DNA from: an uncultured Bacteroidales bacterium
GTDB taxonomy: Bacteria > Bacteroidota > Bacteroidia > Bacteroidales > Bacteroidaceae
Length of the DNA stretch: 50,614 bases
NCBI GenBank assembly: GCA_945833885.1
Contig: CAMAFY010000018.1
Coordinates: 1-50,614, forward strand
Reading direction: 5' to 3'
A model generated the notes under the pieces. The model was not told the origin of the DNA, made no database searches, and saw only the letters and a list, made by a program, of their open reading frames with translations. Both the position numbers and the translations under genes were made by a program. Shown one piece after another: positions 35,269-46,200 of this stretch. The stretch's first letter is position 1. Each line of letters opens with the position of its first letter.

Positions 35269-36711
35269 TTACGCGGTGGGCTCCTGCTTTTCCGCCGCCT
35301 TCCGTGCCGCGAATTTGCGTTTCCACCGGAAAAAGATGAGGACGGAGAGCGCCGCCGCTACGAGGCCTGCCGCCACGGAGGGCAGTTGCGGAAGGGAGAA
35401 ACCTTCGGGGGCCACGAGGATGTAGGCGGTGACGACGAGCGTCATGAACACGGCGGGGAGGAAGGCAATCCAAAAGAATCGGCCGGAGCGTGCCAGCCAT
35501 ACCGTGACGGCCCACAGCGTGAGGCACGCCAACGATTGGTTGCACCATGCGAAATAGCGCCAGAGGACGCTGAAATCGATGCACATGAGCAGGGCGCAGA
35601 GGGCGAAAAGGGGGAGGGAGACCGCCAGACGGCGCCAGAGTTTGTGCTGGTTGAAGCCCATCATCTCCGCCGCTGTCAGGCGGGCGCTGCGCAATGCCGT
35701 GTCGCCGCTGCTGATGGGGGCCGCCACAACACCGAGAATGGCGAGGACGGCGCCCAAGGTTCCCAGCCACGAAGTGCAGACGTTGTTCACCACGATGGAG
35801 GGATTTCCCAATGCCGCCAGCGCCTCATAACTGCCGGCAAACTTGATGGCTGCCGCCGCCCATACAAGTGCCACGATGCCTTCTGTTATCATTGACCCAT
35901 AGAAAATGGGGCGTCCGAGGCGCTCGTTCTGCAGACATCGGGCCATAAGTGGGCTTTGTGTGGCGTGAAAACCGCTGATGGCTCCGCAGGCGATGGTGAT
36001 GCAAAGCATGGGGAAGACGGGGATGTCCTTGGGATGATGTCCGGAAAGTCCGTCGGAGAGTTCTGGCATCCAACCCTCTTTGGTAAAGATGCAGAAGCCG
36101 ATTCCCACCGCCATCACCAGCAGGGCAAGGCCGAAAATGGGGTAGATACGTCCGATTAACTGGTTGATGGGCAGGACGGTTGCGAGGATATAGTACAAGA
36201 AAATGATGGCACACCATCCCATCGGTGTGGCGAGAATGCCCCATTCCGGTGTGAAGGTGCAGAGCAGACTGGCGGGCGTGACGACGAAGACCGCCGAGAC
36301 GAGTACGAGGAGAACGATGGTGAAAATGCGGGAGAAGATGAGCGCTCCACGCCCAAGTTCGCGTCCGGCTATCTCAGGAAGTGTGGCACCACCTTGGCGC
36401 ATGCTGACCATTCCGCAGAGGTAGTCGTGGACGGCACCGGCAAAAATGGAGCCGAAGACAATCCAAAGGTATGCGGCAGGGCCGAAAAGGATGCCCATAA
36501 TGGCGCCGAAGATGGGGCCCGTGCCGGCAATGTTGAGGAATTGGATGAGGAAAACCTTCCACGAGGGCAGGGGAATGTAGTCGACACCGTCGGCATGCGA
36601 GAAGCAGGGTGCCGTGCGGTTGGTGTCGGGACGGAACACCTTTTCCACAAATGTTCCGTAGAAAAGGTAGCCCACGAAAAGGGCGATGAGAGAGAGAACG
36701 AAAGTGACCAT
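35269..36711 (-). CDS. cstA: CstA-family carbon starvation (peptide/pyruvate) transporter
   Basis: The protein has 480 residues and about 13 membrane helices, as in the short Bacteroidetes CstA form (the E. coli protein is about 700). Family motifs include GTGPIFGAIMGILFGPAAYL, HDYLCGMVSMRQGGATLPE and ISGFHATQSPLMARCL. Relatives import peptides or pyruvate under carbon limitation. Its promoter shares an extended sequence with that of the fructan regulator, which may mean shared control. Confidence 0.9.
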   Translation of the reverse strand: MVTFVLSLIALFVGYLFYGTFVEKVFRPDTNRTAPCFSHADGVDYIPLPSWKVFLIQFLNIAGTGPIFGAIMGILFGPAAYLWIVFGSIFAGAVHDYLCGMVSMRQGGATLPEIAGRELGRGALIFSRIFTIVLLVLVSAVFVVTPASLLCTFTPEWGILATPMGWCAIIFLYYILATVLPINQLIGRIYPIFGLALLVMAVGIGFCIFTKEGWMPELSDGLSGHHPKDIPVFPMLCITIACGAISGFHATQSPLMARCLQNERLGRPIFYGSMITEGIVALVWAAAAIKFAGSYEALAALGNPSIVVNNVCTSWLGTLGAVLAILGVVAAPISSGDTALRSARLTAAEMMGFNQHKLWRRLAVSLPLFALCALLMCIDFSVLWRYFAWCNQSLACLTLWAVTVWLARSGRFFWIAFLPAVFMTLVVTAYILVAPEGFSLPQLPSVAAGLVAAALSVLIFFRWKRKFAARKAAEKQEPTA

Positions 36712-36794
36712 GGCAATGATTTTTTTTCAAAAAGTAGAGAGCGCGGCGCACGGACGGAAGAAAAGAGGGGAATGCGGTCTGCGCATACGCTATG

Positions 36795-36802
36795 CAAAGT
36801 TA
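36795..36802 (-). promoter_or_regulatory. Candidate -7 element for cstA within an extended shared motif
   Basis: The minus strand reads TAACTTTG (TAnnTTTG). It sits in CAGAAGGCTGTAAC-TTTGCATA, found in nearly the same form upstream of the fructan regulator (49306-49313). Confidence 0.55.
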
Positions 36803-36919
36803 CAGCCTTCTGCGCAAACGCAGCCCCCAGGACATCATGTTTTCTTGAATTTTCCTCACCCATACCCGCTGTTTTTGCACTTTCCACGGTTTTATGCTTA
36901 CAGTTGGATTCTTATCCAA

Positions 36920-37120
36920 CGTTGGGTTTCACCCTTCGTTTTGACTTTGTCTTCTTCCTCCCTGACTTCGTCTTCCTCCTTGACTTTTAACTTCCTCTGT
37001 CACGACTCGGCATAGCTCAAGCAAGTTTGGCTCTGCTCTCGCTGCTCCATCGGTTCGCACCTCGGCAATATTCAAACAAACTTGGCTGCCGCCTTGCTCT
37101 CGCTTATCGAAAACGTTACC
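36920..37120. repeat. REP-like intergenic repeat, long copy
   Basis: It begins CGTTGGGTTTCACCCTTCG (36920 on) and ends CGAAAACGTTACC (37108-37120). Two related inner segments, 37006-37047 and 37061-37108, both start CTCGGCA and contain CAAGCAAGTTTGGCT or CAAACAAACTTGGCT, then GCTCTCGCT. A shorter copy with the same ends follows at 37268-37350. It looks like a dispersed repeat rather than a gene. Confidence 0.65.
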
Positions 37121-37169
37121 TGAAATTAGAGAGGCGACGACAAAGTACCCTCAGGAAAGAGAAAAGCAA

Positions 37170-37206
37170 ATCCGCAGCGCATCGGTTTGACTGATGCACC
37201 GCGGAT
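37170..37206 (-). terminator. Possible terminator of the fructan operon
   Basis: ATCCGC pairs with GCGGAT, and inside them GCATC pairs with GATGC around a 9-base loop. It lies about 145 bases beyond the fructokinase stop; on the minus strand a TTGCTTTTC run follows. Moderate at best. Confidence 0.4.
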
Positions 37207-37267
37207 ATATGTATCCGAGGGAGAACGACAAATTTATATGTGTACAGTTCCTCCACTACATGGAAAT

Positions 37268-37350
37268 CGTTGGGTTTCACCCTTCGTTTTCTCGCCATGG
37301 CAATGTATGAACAAGTTCACATTGCTCATATGGCTTAACGAAAACGTTAC
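37268..37350. repeat. REP-like intergenic repeat, short copy
   Basis: The first 23 bases (CGTTGGGTTTCACCCTTCG and four more) are identical to the start of the long copy at 36920. The end, CTTAACGAAAACGTTAC, matches its end. It directly abuts the fructokinase stop codon. Confidence 0.7.
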
Positions 37351-38232
37351 TTAAAAGTCCTTAAGGCGTTCGGGCAATGTGGGCATCGCGCCGTTCTGCG
37401 TGCAGACGTATGCACTCACCTCCACGGCACGCCGATGTGCTTCTGGGACTGTCAGACCTTTGAGAAGTGCGGCGATGAAGGATCCTGTAAAGGAATCGCC
37501 CGCCCCCACGGTATCGGCAACCGTTACCTTCGGGGTCTCTACAAACGAGATGCGACCCTCGGAGAACACATAACTGCCGTTTGCCCCACAGGTAAGTATA
37601 AGCATCCGCAGGTTGTATTTTCCCAATATCAGCCAGCACTTGTTTTCAAGGTCAAGACCAGGATATCCGAACATCCGCGAGATTTCAACCAGTTCCTCAT
37701 CATTTATCTTCAAGATGTCGCAACGTCGTAGGGATTCGCATATGACATTCTTTGAATAGAAATTCTGCCTCAGATTGATATCGAAGACACGCTGGCATCC
37801 GGCAGGAACGGCATCGAGGAAACGGTAGACCGTTTGGCGCGACACTTCGCTACGCTGCGACAGGGAGCCGAAGCAGACAGCCTTGCAGCGAGAGGCCAGA
37901 GCCTCAATCTGCGGAGTGTAGGGGATATTGTCCCATGCAGCGTTCTCCTTGATATCGTATGTCGCTACGCCCTCCTCGTCGAGCACGACATTGACCATCC
38001 CTGTGGGGAAATCCACACGCGGCATCTCCAGCCGCAACCCGTTCTTCGACAGTGCCTCCAGCGTCTCATCGGCAAGTTCATCATTCCCGATGGCGCTTAC
38101 TACCCAGGCTTCATTGCCAAACTGCGAAGCATGGAAGGCAAAATTTGCCGGTGCACCGCCTATCTTCCGTCCTTCGGGGAGGCAATCCCACAGCGCCTCG
38201 CCCAGACCTACTATGATTCCATCGTTTTCCAT
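37351..38232 (-). CDS. Fructokinase (PfkB family)
   Basis: With the ATG at 38232 the protein has 293 residues: MENDGIIVGLGEALWDCLPEG. It carries the sugar-binding KIGGAPANFAFHASQFG motif and the C-terminal PfkB signature DTVGAGDSFTGSFIAAL with the catalytic Asp. It should phosphorylate fructose imported by the neighbouring permease to fructose 6-phosphate. It is the last gene of the fructan operon. Substrate assignment rests on context with GH32 and the fructose-type sensor. Confidence 0.88.
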   Translation of the reverse strand: MENDGIIVGLGEALWDCLPEGRKIGGAPANFAFHASQFGNEAWVVSAIGNDELADETLEALSKNGLRLEMPRVDFPTGMVNVVLDEEGVATYDIKENAAWDNIPYTPQIEALASRCKAVCFGSLSQRSEVSRQTVYRFLDAVPAGCQRVFDINLRQNFYSKNVICESLRRCDILKINDEELVEISRMFGYPGLDLENKCWLILGKYNLRMLILTCGANGSYVFSEGRISFVETPKVTVADTVGAGDSFTGSFIAALLKGLTVPEAHRRAVEVSAYVCTQNGAMPTLPERLKDF

Positions 38233-38299
38233 AATATAAAGATTTGTATGATTGTTGTTGGATTTCATCTAATTTTTAGAACACCCCTAAAATGCGTTG

Positions 38300-39469
38300 T
38301 CAGGAAATCCGTCTGATATAGGTAATCAGGTAACATACGCCGAGTGCCATCACCGCCACGGCTCCGATTTGTCCGACGGCATCGCTCGCAAGTCCCATCA
38401 CAAGGGGGAACAAGGCACCTCCGGCAAGCCCCATCACCATCAGTCCGCTCACCTCGTTCGCATGTTCGGAATCGCTGCGAAGGGCTTCGGCAAAGATCAT
38501 GGGGAAGATATTGGAATTGCCATATCCCACCAGCGCGATTGCCGCGTAGAGCACGGCAAGCGATGCACCCCATGCCATGCCTGCCATGGCAGCAAGCATC
38601 ATGGCAACACTCAAGGCAAAGAATATGCGACCCTTCACCACACGAAGCAGCATGGCTCCGGTCAGCGAGCCGACGGTACGGAAAGCGAAGTATAGCGAAG
38701 TGGCAAAGGCGGCTTCATCAAGTCCCATACCCAGACGTTCCATCAGTATCTTCGGCGCCGTAGCATTTGTGCCCACATCGATGCCCACATGGCAGACAAT
38801 CCCGATGAAGGAGAGCAGGACGACAGGACGACGGAGCAGCCGTACGCAATCGAGGAAGCCTGTAGCGCGTTGGCCGGATGTTTCATCCTCATTGATGGGT
38901 GTGGATGCGAGCAGGAGCAGTGCCACAACGGCCACAACGGCATAGATGGGGAACAGCACCTTCCACCCCAGACCGAATGTAGGGAGTTGGGCTGTGGCAC
39001 CCCAAACTGCGATGTAGGGTGCAAGGAACGATGCGATGGCCTTGACAAACTGTCCGAAGGTGAGTGTAGAAGCCAGGTTTCCACCCTGCACCACAGTGGC
39101 CACAAGCGGATTAAGGGAAGTCTGCATCAGCGCATTGCCGATACCCAGCAGCGAGAAGGCGCAAAGCATGAGGGGGAAACTGCTGCCCACCATGGCCAGG
39201 AGCAACGAAAGGAGCGTGACCGCAATGGAGAGCAGGACGGTGCGGCGCCTGCCGATACGGTTCATCAGCATGCCGGTAGGTACGGCGAAGACAAGAAACC
39301 AGAAGAAGACCAGCGAAGGCATCGTATTTGCCACTGCATCGCTCAGATGCAGGTCAGACTTCACATAGTTGGAGGCAATGCCCACAAGGTCGACAAAGCC
39401 CATGGTAAAGAATGCCAGCATGACGGAAATAAGCGAAATCCTACTGGCAGAAGACATCTTGGACGACAT
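38300..39469 (-). CDS. MFS sugar (probably fructose) permease
   Basis: The protein has 389 residues with 12 predicted helices. MFS motif A appears as GMLMNRIGRRRTVLL between helices 2 and 3. It resembles the FucP-like and glucose/galactose permeases used in Bacteroidetes utilisation loci. It starts 42 bases after the GH32 stop and is followed by fructokinase after 67 bases. Fructose is the likely substrate by context. Confidence 0.85.
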   Translation of the reverse strand: MSSKMSSASRISLISVMLAFFTMGFVDLVGIASNYVKSDLHLSDAVANTMPSLVFFWFLVFAVPTGMLMNRIGRRRTVLLSIAVTLLSLLLAMVGSSFPLMLCAFSLLGIGNALMQTSLNPLVATVVQGGNLASTLTFGQFVKAIASFLAPYIAVWGATAQLPTFGLGWKVLFPIYAVVAVVALLLLASTPINEDETSGQRATGFLDCVRLLRRPVVLLSFIGIVCHVGIDVGTNATAPKILMERLGMGLDEAAFATSLYFAFRTVGSLTGAMLLRVVKGRIFFALSVAMMLAAMAGMAWGASLAVLYAAIALVGYGNSNIFPMIFAEALRSDSEHANEVSGLMVMGLAGGALFPLVMGLASDAVGQIGAVAVMALGVCYLITYIRRIS

Positions 39470-39511
39470 ATTTATACTGTTTTTGTATTGTTGAGTTATC
39501 TTCGTTCTCCC

Positions 39512-41209
39512 CTATTTTATGGCATAGACCTTTGCCTTTGCCTTTCCTTTGATTTCAATACGGGAGTACGGTTCTGAGGGGAACACGAGATTGGTCATCG
39601 CCATCTTGCCTTCGGCATCAAACGCCTCGATGCTGGAATGGTCGACGAAGAGACGTACCTGACGCAGTTTGCCGTTCGTAGGAGCAGAAGTGACACAAGG
39701 GAAAGCGTCGCTGAACGAAACGTTTCCTGAGCGCCTACGGTCCATGTCGAATGTACCTTCCGCCTCATCGTAAATCATCGTCACCCTTTCGCCGCGCTTG
39801 TTCTTCAGCGTAATCTGCGCATCGCCTTTGAGCGTCAGGACAATCTCGCACCGCGCAGCGGGAGCCGCTATTTCCTTACCACGAGCAGCATCCATTTCTA
39901 CGGCCGGCTTCACGCTGCAATAGGTCTCACCGTTGTAGGAATAGAGTCCGAGGTCACGGGCTATGGTGTTTGCCGAACGGAACTGAAGCGTCGGTACCTG
40001 ATTGGCATACTGCCAGTTGCTCATCCAGGCCATGGCCACACAGCGGCCGTCGGGAGCATTGTCGAATGTAACGGTGGCATAATGGTCCTTGCCATAGTCC
40101 ATCCATTTCGTCACCTCCGGAGCAGATTCGCACTTGAATTCGTGTCCGTCGAAAGAGCCGACGAAATACTGTGTCGCAGAACCTCCAAAGGGTCCGCCGG
40201 GATTGATGTTACAAATCAGGAGCCACTTTTCTTCGCCGCTGCCGGCCACCTTCATCTTCATCAGGTCAGGACATTCCCATACGCCACCATGATTGCCGTA
40301 ATTGCGTCCGAAGGCACTCTCGAACTTCCAGTCGCGAAGATTGGAGGAAGAGTAGATCCACATCTCCTGACCGGAGGCGAGGATGAGGTTCCAGCACTGC
40401 GCATCCTCGTTCCAGAACATCTTGGGATCGCGGAAATCGGGGATATCGGCGGTGAGGACAGGGTTTCCGCTGTATTTTCTGAAGGTTTTTCCACCGTCAG
40501 TGCTATAGGCCATCGACTGCGTCTGCCGCTCGCGTGCCGATGTATACATCAGCACGATGGCATCCTTGCCGAATCCTGCGGTATTCTCCTTGTCAACGAC
40601 GGCCGAACCGCTGAATATCGTTCCCAATGCATCGGGGACAAGGGCTGTGGGTTCAGCGGTCCAATGTATGAGGTCGGTAGAGGAGGAATGTCCCCACGTC
40701 ATGTTCTCCCAATATGAAGCGTACGGATTCCATTGGAAACAGAGATGCCACTTGCCGTCCTTGTAGAACATGCCGTTGGGGTCGTTCATCCATCCATGGC
40801 CGGGAGTGTGGTGATAGGCCGGCCGGTACTTTTCGGTAATCTTCTCCGTAAACTCATTGGCATAGTGCATCTTGTTCCAGCAAGTGAAACCCTTGATGGA
40901 TCCCGTCTTCCTGAAATTGGCGGCAAATGCGATGTCAAGGATTTCGCCTTCGCGAATCTCGTAAGGCACGTAATAGTCCACCTTGTCGACAGCCAGACGG
41001 CAGTTGATGGTGTTCACCAGCTGATTGTCCCTGACCACACGGATGTGGGCGTTCTCCTGTTTTTCCTCGACTGGCAGCAGAAGATATTTCCCTTGGTTCT
41101 CCACGCGCAGCATGGCATGCTGCTCACTTAGGATTTCGGGCGAAACCTGCGCCCGGACACCCATAGCGAATGCAAGGGCGGGAACAAGAGTGAATAGAGT
41201 ATTTTTCAT
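39512..41209 (-). CDS. GH32 exo-fructanase / fructosidase
   Basis: The protein has 565 residues with a cleavable signal peptide (MKNTLFTLVPALAFAMGVRA) and no lipobox, so it is probably periplasmic. An N-terminal beta domain precedes the five-bladed propeller. Catalytic motifs are HGWMNDPNG (nucleophile Asp143), DFRDPK (Asp261) and WECPD (acid/base Glu312). A C-terminal beta-sandwich follows. It should release fructose from fructan oligosaccharides or sucrose; whether it prefers levan or inulin linkages cannot be told. No surface endo-fructanase is encoded nearby. Confidence 0.92.
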   Translation of the reverse strand: MKNTLFTLVPALAFAMGVRAQVSPEILSEQHAMLRVENQGKYLLLPVEEKQENAHIRVVRDNQLVNTINCRLAVDKVDYYVPYEIREGEILDIAFAANFRKTGSIKGFTCWNKMHYANEFTEKITEKYRPAYHHTPGHGWMNDPNGMFYKDGKWHLCFQWNPYASYWENMTWGHSSSTDLIHWTAEPTALVPDALGTIFSGSAVVDKENTAGFGKDAIVLMYTSARERQTQSMAYSTDGGKTFRKYSGNPVLTADIPDFRDPKMFWNEDAQCWNLILASGQEMWIYSSSNLRDWKFESAFGRNYGNHGGVWECPDLMKMKVAGSGEEKWLLICNINPGGPFGGSATQYFVGSFDGHEFKCESAPEVTKWMDYGKDHYATVTFDNAPDGRCVAMAWMSNWQYANQVPTLQFRSANTIARDLGLYSYNGETYCSVKPAVEMDAARGKEIAAPAARCEIVLTLKGDAQITLKNKRGERVTMIYDEAEGTFDMDRRRSGNVSFSDAFPCVTSAPTNGKLRQVRLFVDHSSIEAFDAEGKMAMTNLVFPSEPYSRIEIKGKAKAKVYAIK

Positions 41210-41295
41210 AATATATATTATAATGAAGGAAAGGGAGTGTTACATAATCGTTGGCAGAGCCAACAATGGCTGTAATACCAATGTGATGATACACA

Positions 41296-41315
41296 GAAAA
41301 ACGTTATCCTAAAAA
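41296..41315. promoter_or_regulatory. Third copy of the AAAACGTTA motif
   Basis: GAAAAACGTTATCCTAAAAA resembles the ends of the two REP-like copies (CGAAAACGTTACCTGAAA and CGAAAACGTTACTTAAA). It lies between susD and the GH32 start. It could be an operator half-palindrome or a relic of the same repeat. Confidence 0.3.
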
Positions 41316-41460
41316 TCTTTGTTGCCTCAAGAACCTCTACCTACTCATTTTTTTCCTTTTCAGGCAGGAGTCGGGGGAGTCATCCGTCCCCATGTGCATG
41401 AATACAGCCCCCTTCTCCTTTTTTTTAACGTATCAAGTATTCAGAAACCGCAGAACCGGT

Positions 41461-43197
41461 TTATTCATATCCCTTGTTCTGGACATAAAGTCCGGGGATG
41501 TAGAACATCTGGTTATAAGGAATAGGATAGAACTCGTTTTTGCCTGCAGTATAGTGGGCATCCTTCAGATACTGTGCATAGGGCATCCCGTCGTAGACAT
41601 CGTGCTGCTCGCTCTCGAAGTAGGCGTTGAGGGTCTTCGAGGCAATGCCCCAGCGGCGGAGGTCGAAGTAGCGGCTGCTTTCCATGGCCATCTCCAGACG
41701 GCGCTCCCACTGCAGGCACCGGCGTGCCGACTCCTTGTCGGCAAAATACGATTCGGGATAGCGTGCTATCTCGCACTGGTCGGCAGCATAGGCAATGTGC
41801 TTGTCGACGGAATTGGCGGCACGCTGGCGGATGTCGTTGATGATGTTCCGCGCCTCACCGAACTGCCCCGTCTCGACGAGAGCCTCGGCACGCATGAGCA
41901 TCACATCGGTGTAGCGGAACACGTAGTCGTTCATGGCAAAGGCCTGCCAGGGCTGGTTGAAAGTCTCGCCCTTCGAACGCTGCGGCACTTCCTTCAGCGA
42001 AGCATAGTATCCGTAAGTTCCCGGGGTTCGGGAATTGGCTTTTGTCATCGTGTACTCCTCTTCATATTTATAGGGGAACGACGGCATGGCAACGGTATGG
42101 AAGAGGCGGGGGTCCCACTTCTGGGTGGTGGGGGCGCCGCAGACAGGATAAGCAATCTCGTCGTTGTAACCCTCGAAGTCAGGGAGTCCGTCTTTCGTCT
42201 TGAAGGCGTTGACGAGATTCTGTGAGGGCTTGTGGAAGTCCCATCCGCACGACCACATGCCCCAGCAGCCGTTGAGCATATTGCTCCAGTTGGCACGGCC
42301 GAAGGTGGTGTTGTCGTCCTTGTAGTCGGAACACTGCACGGCAAAGATGCTTTCCTTGGAATTCTTGTATTCCGGCAGGAAGATGTCGCCGAAGTCCTCC
42401 ATGTAGCCATACTGCGAATCCTTGACCACCTGCGTGTATTGCAACACTTTCTGCATATAGTCCTGGTTGATGTGTGTCACGCCGTTTGTAGCCTCATATC
42501 CGTCGCCCCAGGCCAGTGTCAGCCAGCATTTGGCAAGATAGCTTGCAGCGGCAATCTTGTTGGCACGTCCGCCATCCTTCTGCGTCTCGGGAAGGTTTTC
42601 GTAGGCCATCTCGAAATCTTCGATAACCTTGCCGAAGAGTTCCTCGTAGGAGAATTCGTTGTTGGGGGTCTTTTCCTGCGTGTTGTTGCGGTAGACTTCC
42701 TCGTCAATCCAGGGAATCTGGCGGAACATGGTAAGGAGTTTGAAATAGAAATGGGCTCTGAGGAACCTCACTTCCGCCTCGCGCTGACGGGCGGTTTCGG
42801 CACCGAGTTTCTGCTGACCGTAGTCCTGAAGCGCGCAAAGGGCACGGTTGCAGCGCGAAACAGCGCAGTAGAGGCGATACCAGAGTTCGTCGAATTCCCC
42901 GGGAGTGGTGGTCATGGTCGACCAGATTTCCATGGGATGATAGCCCGTGTCGGTGGTTCCCGAACCGCCTTTCAGGCAGTCGTCGCTGGCCATGTCGCCG
43001 TAGGGCCAGAGGTTGAACGGATAGGAATACCAACAGTCGCCGAGCATGGCATAGGCTGCGGTCACCATCTCATCGGGACTTTGCCGTGCAAGTTCCTCAT
43101 CAATGACACCCTGAGGATCGACGTTGATGAAATCGTCGCACGATGTGGCGGTGAAGACGAAGGTTGCCGCCAGGAAGTATCTGAAAATCTTTTTCAT
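41461..43197 (-). CDS. SusD-like fructan-binding lipoprotein
   Basis: With the ATG at 43197 the protein has 578 residues. Its lipoprotein signal ends in ATSC|DDF. TPR-like helices and the RagB/SusD C-terminal region are present (WERRLEMAMESSRYFDLRRW, PIPYNQMFYIPGL). It should bind glycan at the cell surface and cap the SusC channel. It follows susC by 94 bases. A TTG three codons upstream is a less likely start. Confidence 0.9.
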   Translation of the reverse strand: MKKIFRYFLAATFVFTATSCDDFINVDPQGVIDEELARQSPDEMVTAAYAMLGDCWYSYPFNLWPYGDMASDDCLKGGSGTTDTGYHPMEIWSTMTTTPGEFDELWYRLYCAVSRCNRALCALQDYGQQKLGAETARQREAEVRFLRAHFYFKLLTMFRQIPWIDEEVYRNNTQEKTPNNEFSYEELFGKVIEDFEMAYENLPETQKDGGRANKIAAASYLAKCWLTLAWGDGYEATNGVTHINQDYMQKVLQYTQVVKDSQYGYMEDFGDIFLPEYKNSKESIFAVQCSDYKDDNTTFGRANWSNMLNGCWGMWSCGWDFHKPSQNLVNAFKTKDGLPDFEGYNDEIAYPVCGAPTTQKWDPRLFHTVAMPSFPYKYEEEYTMTKANSRTPGTYGYYASLKEVPQRSKGETFNQPWQAFAMNDYVFRYTDVMLMRAEALVETGQFGEARNIINDIRQRAANSVDKHIAYAADQCEIARYPESYFADKESARRCLQWERRLEMAMESSRYFDLRRWGIASKTLNAYFESEQHDVYDGMPYAQYLKDAHYTAGKNEFYPIPYNQMFYIPGLYVQNKGYE

Positions 43198-43291
43198 TGT
43201 TTTCAAAGGTATGTATGTTGCATTCCGGGAAGGGGGCCTCCGGAAGGCGATGATATTCTTAGTTTACCAAGCTAATTTATAGCACATCCCT

Positions 43292-46200
43292 TTAAAAGCC
43301 GAGTTGCAGGCCGAAGCTGACGGAAGTGGCATTGGGATAAGCCCAGTTGGGGTTTTCGGGGTCAGAAACGGTGAAGTCCTTCGACTTGACGGTGAAGAGG
43401 TTCTGCCCGGAAACGTAGAAGCGTGCGCTGCTCATGCGGAGTTTTCCGAGGATGTCCTGTGGAATGTTGTATCCCAACTGCAGGGTACGGAGCTTGAACC
43501 ATGAGCCGTGTTCGACGAAATAGCTCGAGGCACGTCCCTCGTCGCCCGTGTTGTTGGTGGTGAGGGCGGGGATGGTGGAGCCGGTATTGTCCTTGGTCCA
43601 GGCATCGAGCAGACGGTTTCCCTTGTTGCTTCCGGCATCGGTGATGCTCCAGAAGTCGGTCTGGAATTTTTGGTTGTTGTAGATATCCACACCGCAGACA
43701 CCTTGGAAGAATAGCGTAAGGTCGAAATTACGGTAGTTCAATGTGGCGTTGAGTCCCCACGAGAAATCGGGAACCGGATTGAAAATCCATGTCTGGTCGT
43801 CGGCATTGATGCGTCCGTTTCCGTCACGGTCCACATATTTCAGACCACCCACACGTGCATTGTCCTGTCCGCTGTTGCGCACCTCCTCCTCGTTCTGATA
43901 GAGTCCGTCGACGACATATCCCACTATAGAGCCGTAGGGCACACGTGCCTCGACGAGGTTTTGGGTAGTGGTATGGGCATAGGATCCTGTAGTGGTGGGG
44001 GGAAGCCATGTGACGCGGTTGCGGAAGAAGTCGGCATTGGCATTGAGGCTGTAGGTGAGTCCGTAGGCTGTCGTATGACGGTATCCTACGGTGAATTCCA
44101 TACCCCAGTTCTGCAGCGAGGGTCCGTTGCTCCACGTTGAACCGCCTTCGCCGAGTGCTGCAAGGTATGCAGGCTGGATGAGCATGTCTTTCACCTTCTT
44201 GAGATATACGTCGACGGTGCCGAAGAGCCCGTTGTTGAGGAAGGCGAAGTCCACACCGGCGTTGTACTGTATGGTGGTCTCCCACTTGAGGTTGGGGTTT
44301 TCGGTCTGGGTGGCACGGAATCCCGAAGGCAGGATTCCCGACCCCTGCAGGTAGAGGTCGTAGGCCGTGGATGTAACCCGGTCGTTTCCGTAGTCGGCGA
44401 CGAAGAGTCCGTAACGGGCGGAGTTTGCGATGGCCTGGTTTCCGGTCTCACCCCACGACAGACGTAGTTTGAGTTCGTCGAGCCATTCTTTCTTGAGGTT
44501 TTCCGACAGGCGGTAGCCCAAGGTTGCGGCAGGGAACGTACCATAGCGGTTGTTGCGTCCGAAGCGTGAACTGCCGTCACGACGTATGGTGAACGAAGCC
44601 AGCAGGAGGTCGTTCCAGTTGTAGTCGACCTTGCCGAAGAAGGATGCGAGGTTATAGCCCGATGCAATACCCGATGCACGCTCCGTACCCGTGGCGGCAT
44701 CCGGCCACATGTATTTGTAGTTTTCCAGGGCGAACATCTCGGCATAGCCCGAATAGTCATCGCGGTTCTGATGATGGAGTTCCATACCTGCCAAGACACC
44801 GAAATGATGCGTTTCCCAAAGAGTGAAGTTGTAGTTGGCAGTATTCGACCAGGTCCATTTCGTATCATTGGCCCCACTAAGTGTCACGCTGGGAGTGGAA
44901 TTGTTCACAATGTCGGAATGGAAAGTGTAGTTCACGCTGTGGATGAAGCCCTGGTCGTAGTCAAGTCCGAAATTCGAACGTAGCACCAGTCCGCTGACAG
45001 GCTTGATGTCGATATAGGCATTTCCAAAGATTCGCCACGTCATCAGCCGGTTGTCGCGGTTCATATAGAGTTCGCGCAGGGGATTGTGACGGTCGCTCAT
45101 GCCTCCGACGGGTCCGCCGAACGTTTCGCCGTCTTCCTCATACACCGGAACCGTGGGCGACATCTTCAGGGCATTCTCCATCGGGAAGGAATTGACCTGG
45201 TCGGAATATGTGACATTGAGGTTCTCGCCGATGCTGACATAGCGGTTCACGTTGTAATTGGTATTCACACGTGCCGAGAAACTCTCGAAGTCTGTATATT
45301 TCAGAATACCGCTGCTCTTCTTGTAACCGAGCGAGAGGAGTGCCGAACCCTTCTCCGTAGCGTTTGAGACACTGAGGTCATAACTTTGGCGGAATCCCGT
45401 CTGCGATATGGCCTCCAGCCAGTCGGTGTCGCTGAAATTCATGGTTCTGGCGGCATTGATGAACCCATCGTAACGTCCGTTGACGGTGTACGTGTTGTAC
45501 TGCCCGGTAGCGGGGTCATAAGCCCTGATGCCCACCCCTTGCGATGCCTGCAGGTCGAGTCCGTAGTTGCCGGCGTAGACTACAGGGTCAAGGCCGTCGT
45601 TCAGTGCAGCCTGTGCCATGGCGGTAGCGTATTCCTGCGTGTTGCAGAGGCTCATCATCGACTGTGGCGTATAGAACTGCGCCGTAAAGTTGGCCCCGAA
45701 GTCCACTTTCACCTTTTCGTCCTTTTTCCCCTTACGGGTAGTGATGATGATGACACCGTTGGCGGCTCGCGAACCGTAGATAGAGGCCGAAGCGGCATCC
45801 TTCAGCACCTGCATGGACTCGATGTCATTCATATTGAGCGAATTGAGGGAGGAGGTGGTGGGTACACCGTCGATGACGAAGAGCGGGTCCTGCGAAGAGT
45901 TGAAACTGCCGATACCACGTATACGTACCGTTCCTGTACCTGAAGGCGAACCGTCGGCAGTGATGGTCATACCTGCCACCTTACCTTGCAGGGCACGCAT
46001 GGGGTCGTTGTCGGAAGTCTTCTTCAGTTCCTTCGCCGAGACCACAGAGACGGAACCCGTAAGGTCGGCCTTGCGCTGGGTGGTATATCCTGTCACCACC
46101 ACCTCCTGCAGGTTCAGGGCATCCTCCGTAAGCACAACCCGCATTTCCGTTGCCGTAGCGCGAAGTTCCTGCTTGTCGTATCCTATATAGGAGATGACAA

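Noticed and set aside
41392..43275. Plus-strand frames of 277 and 347 codons opposite susD
   Set aside because: They are antisense to a clear SusD protein and show no domain features.
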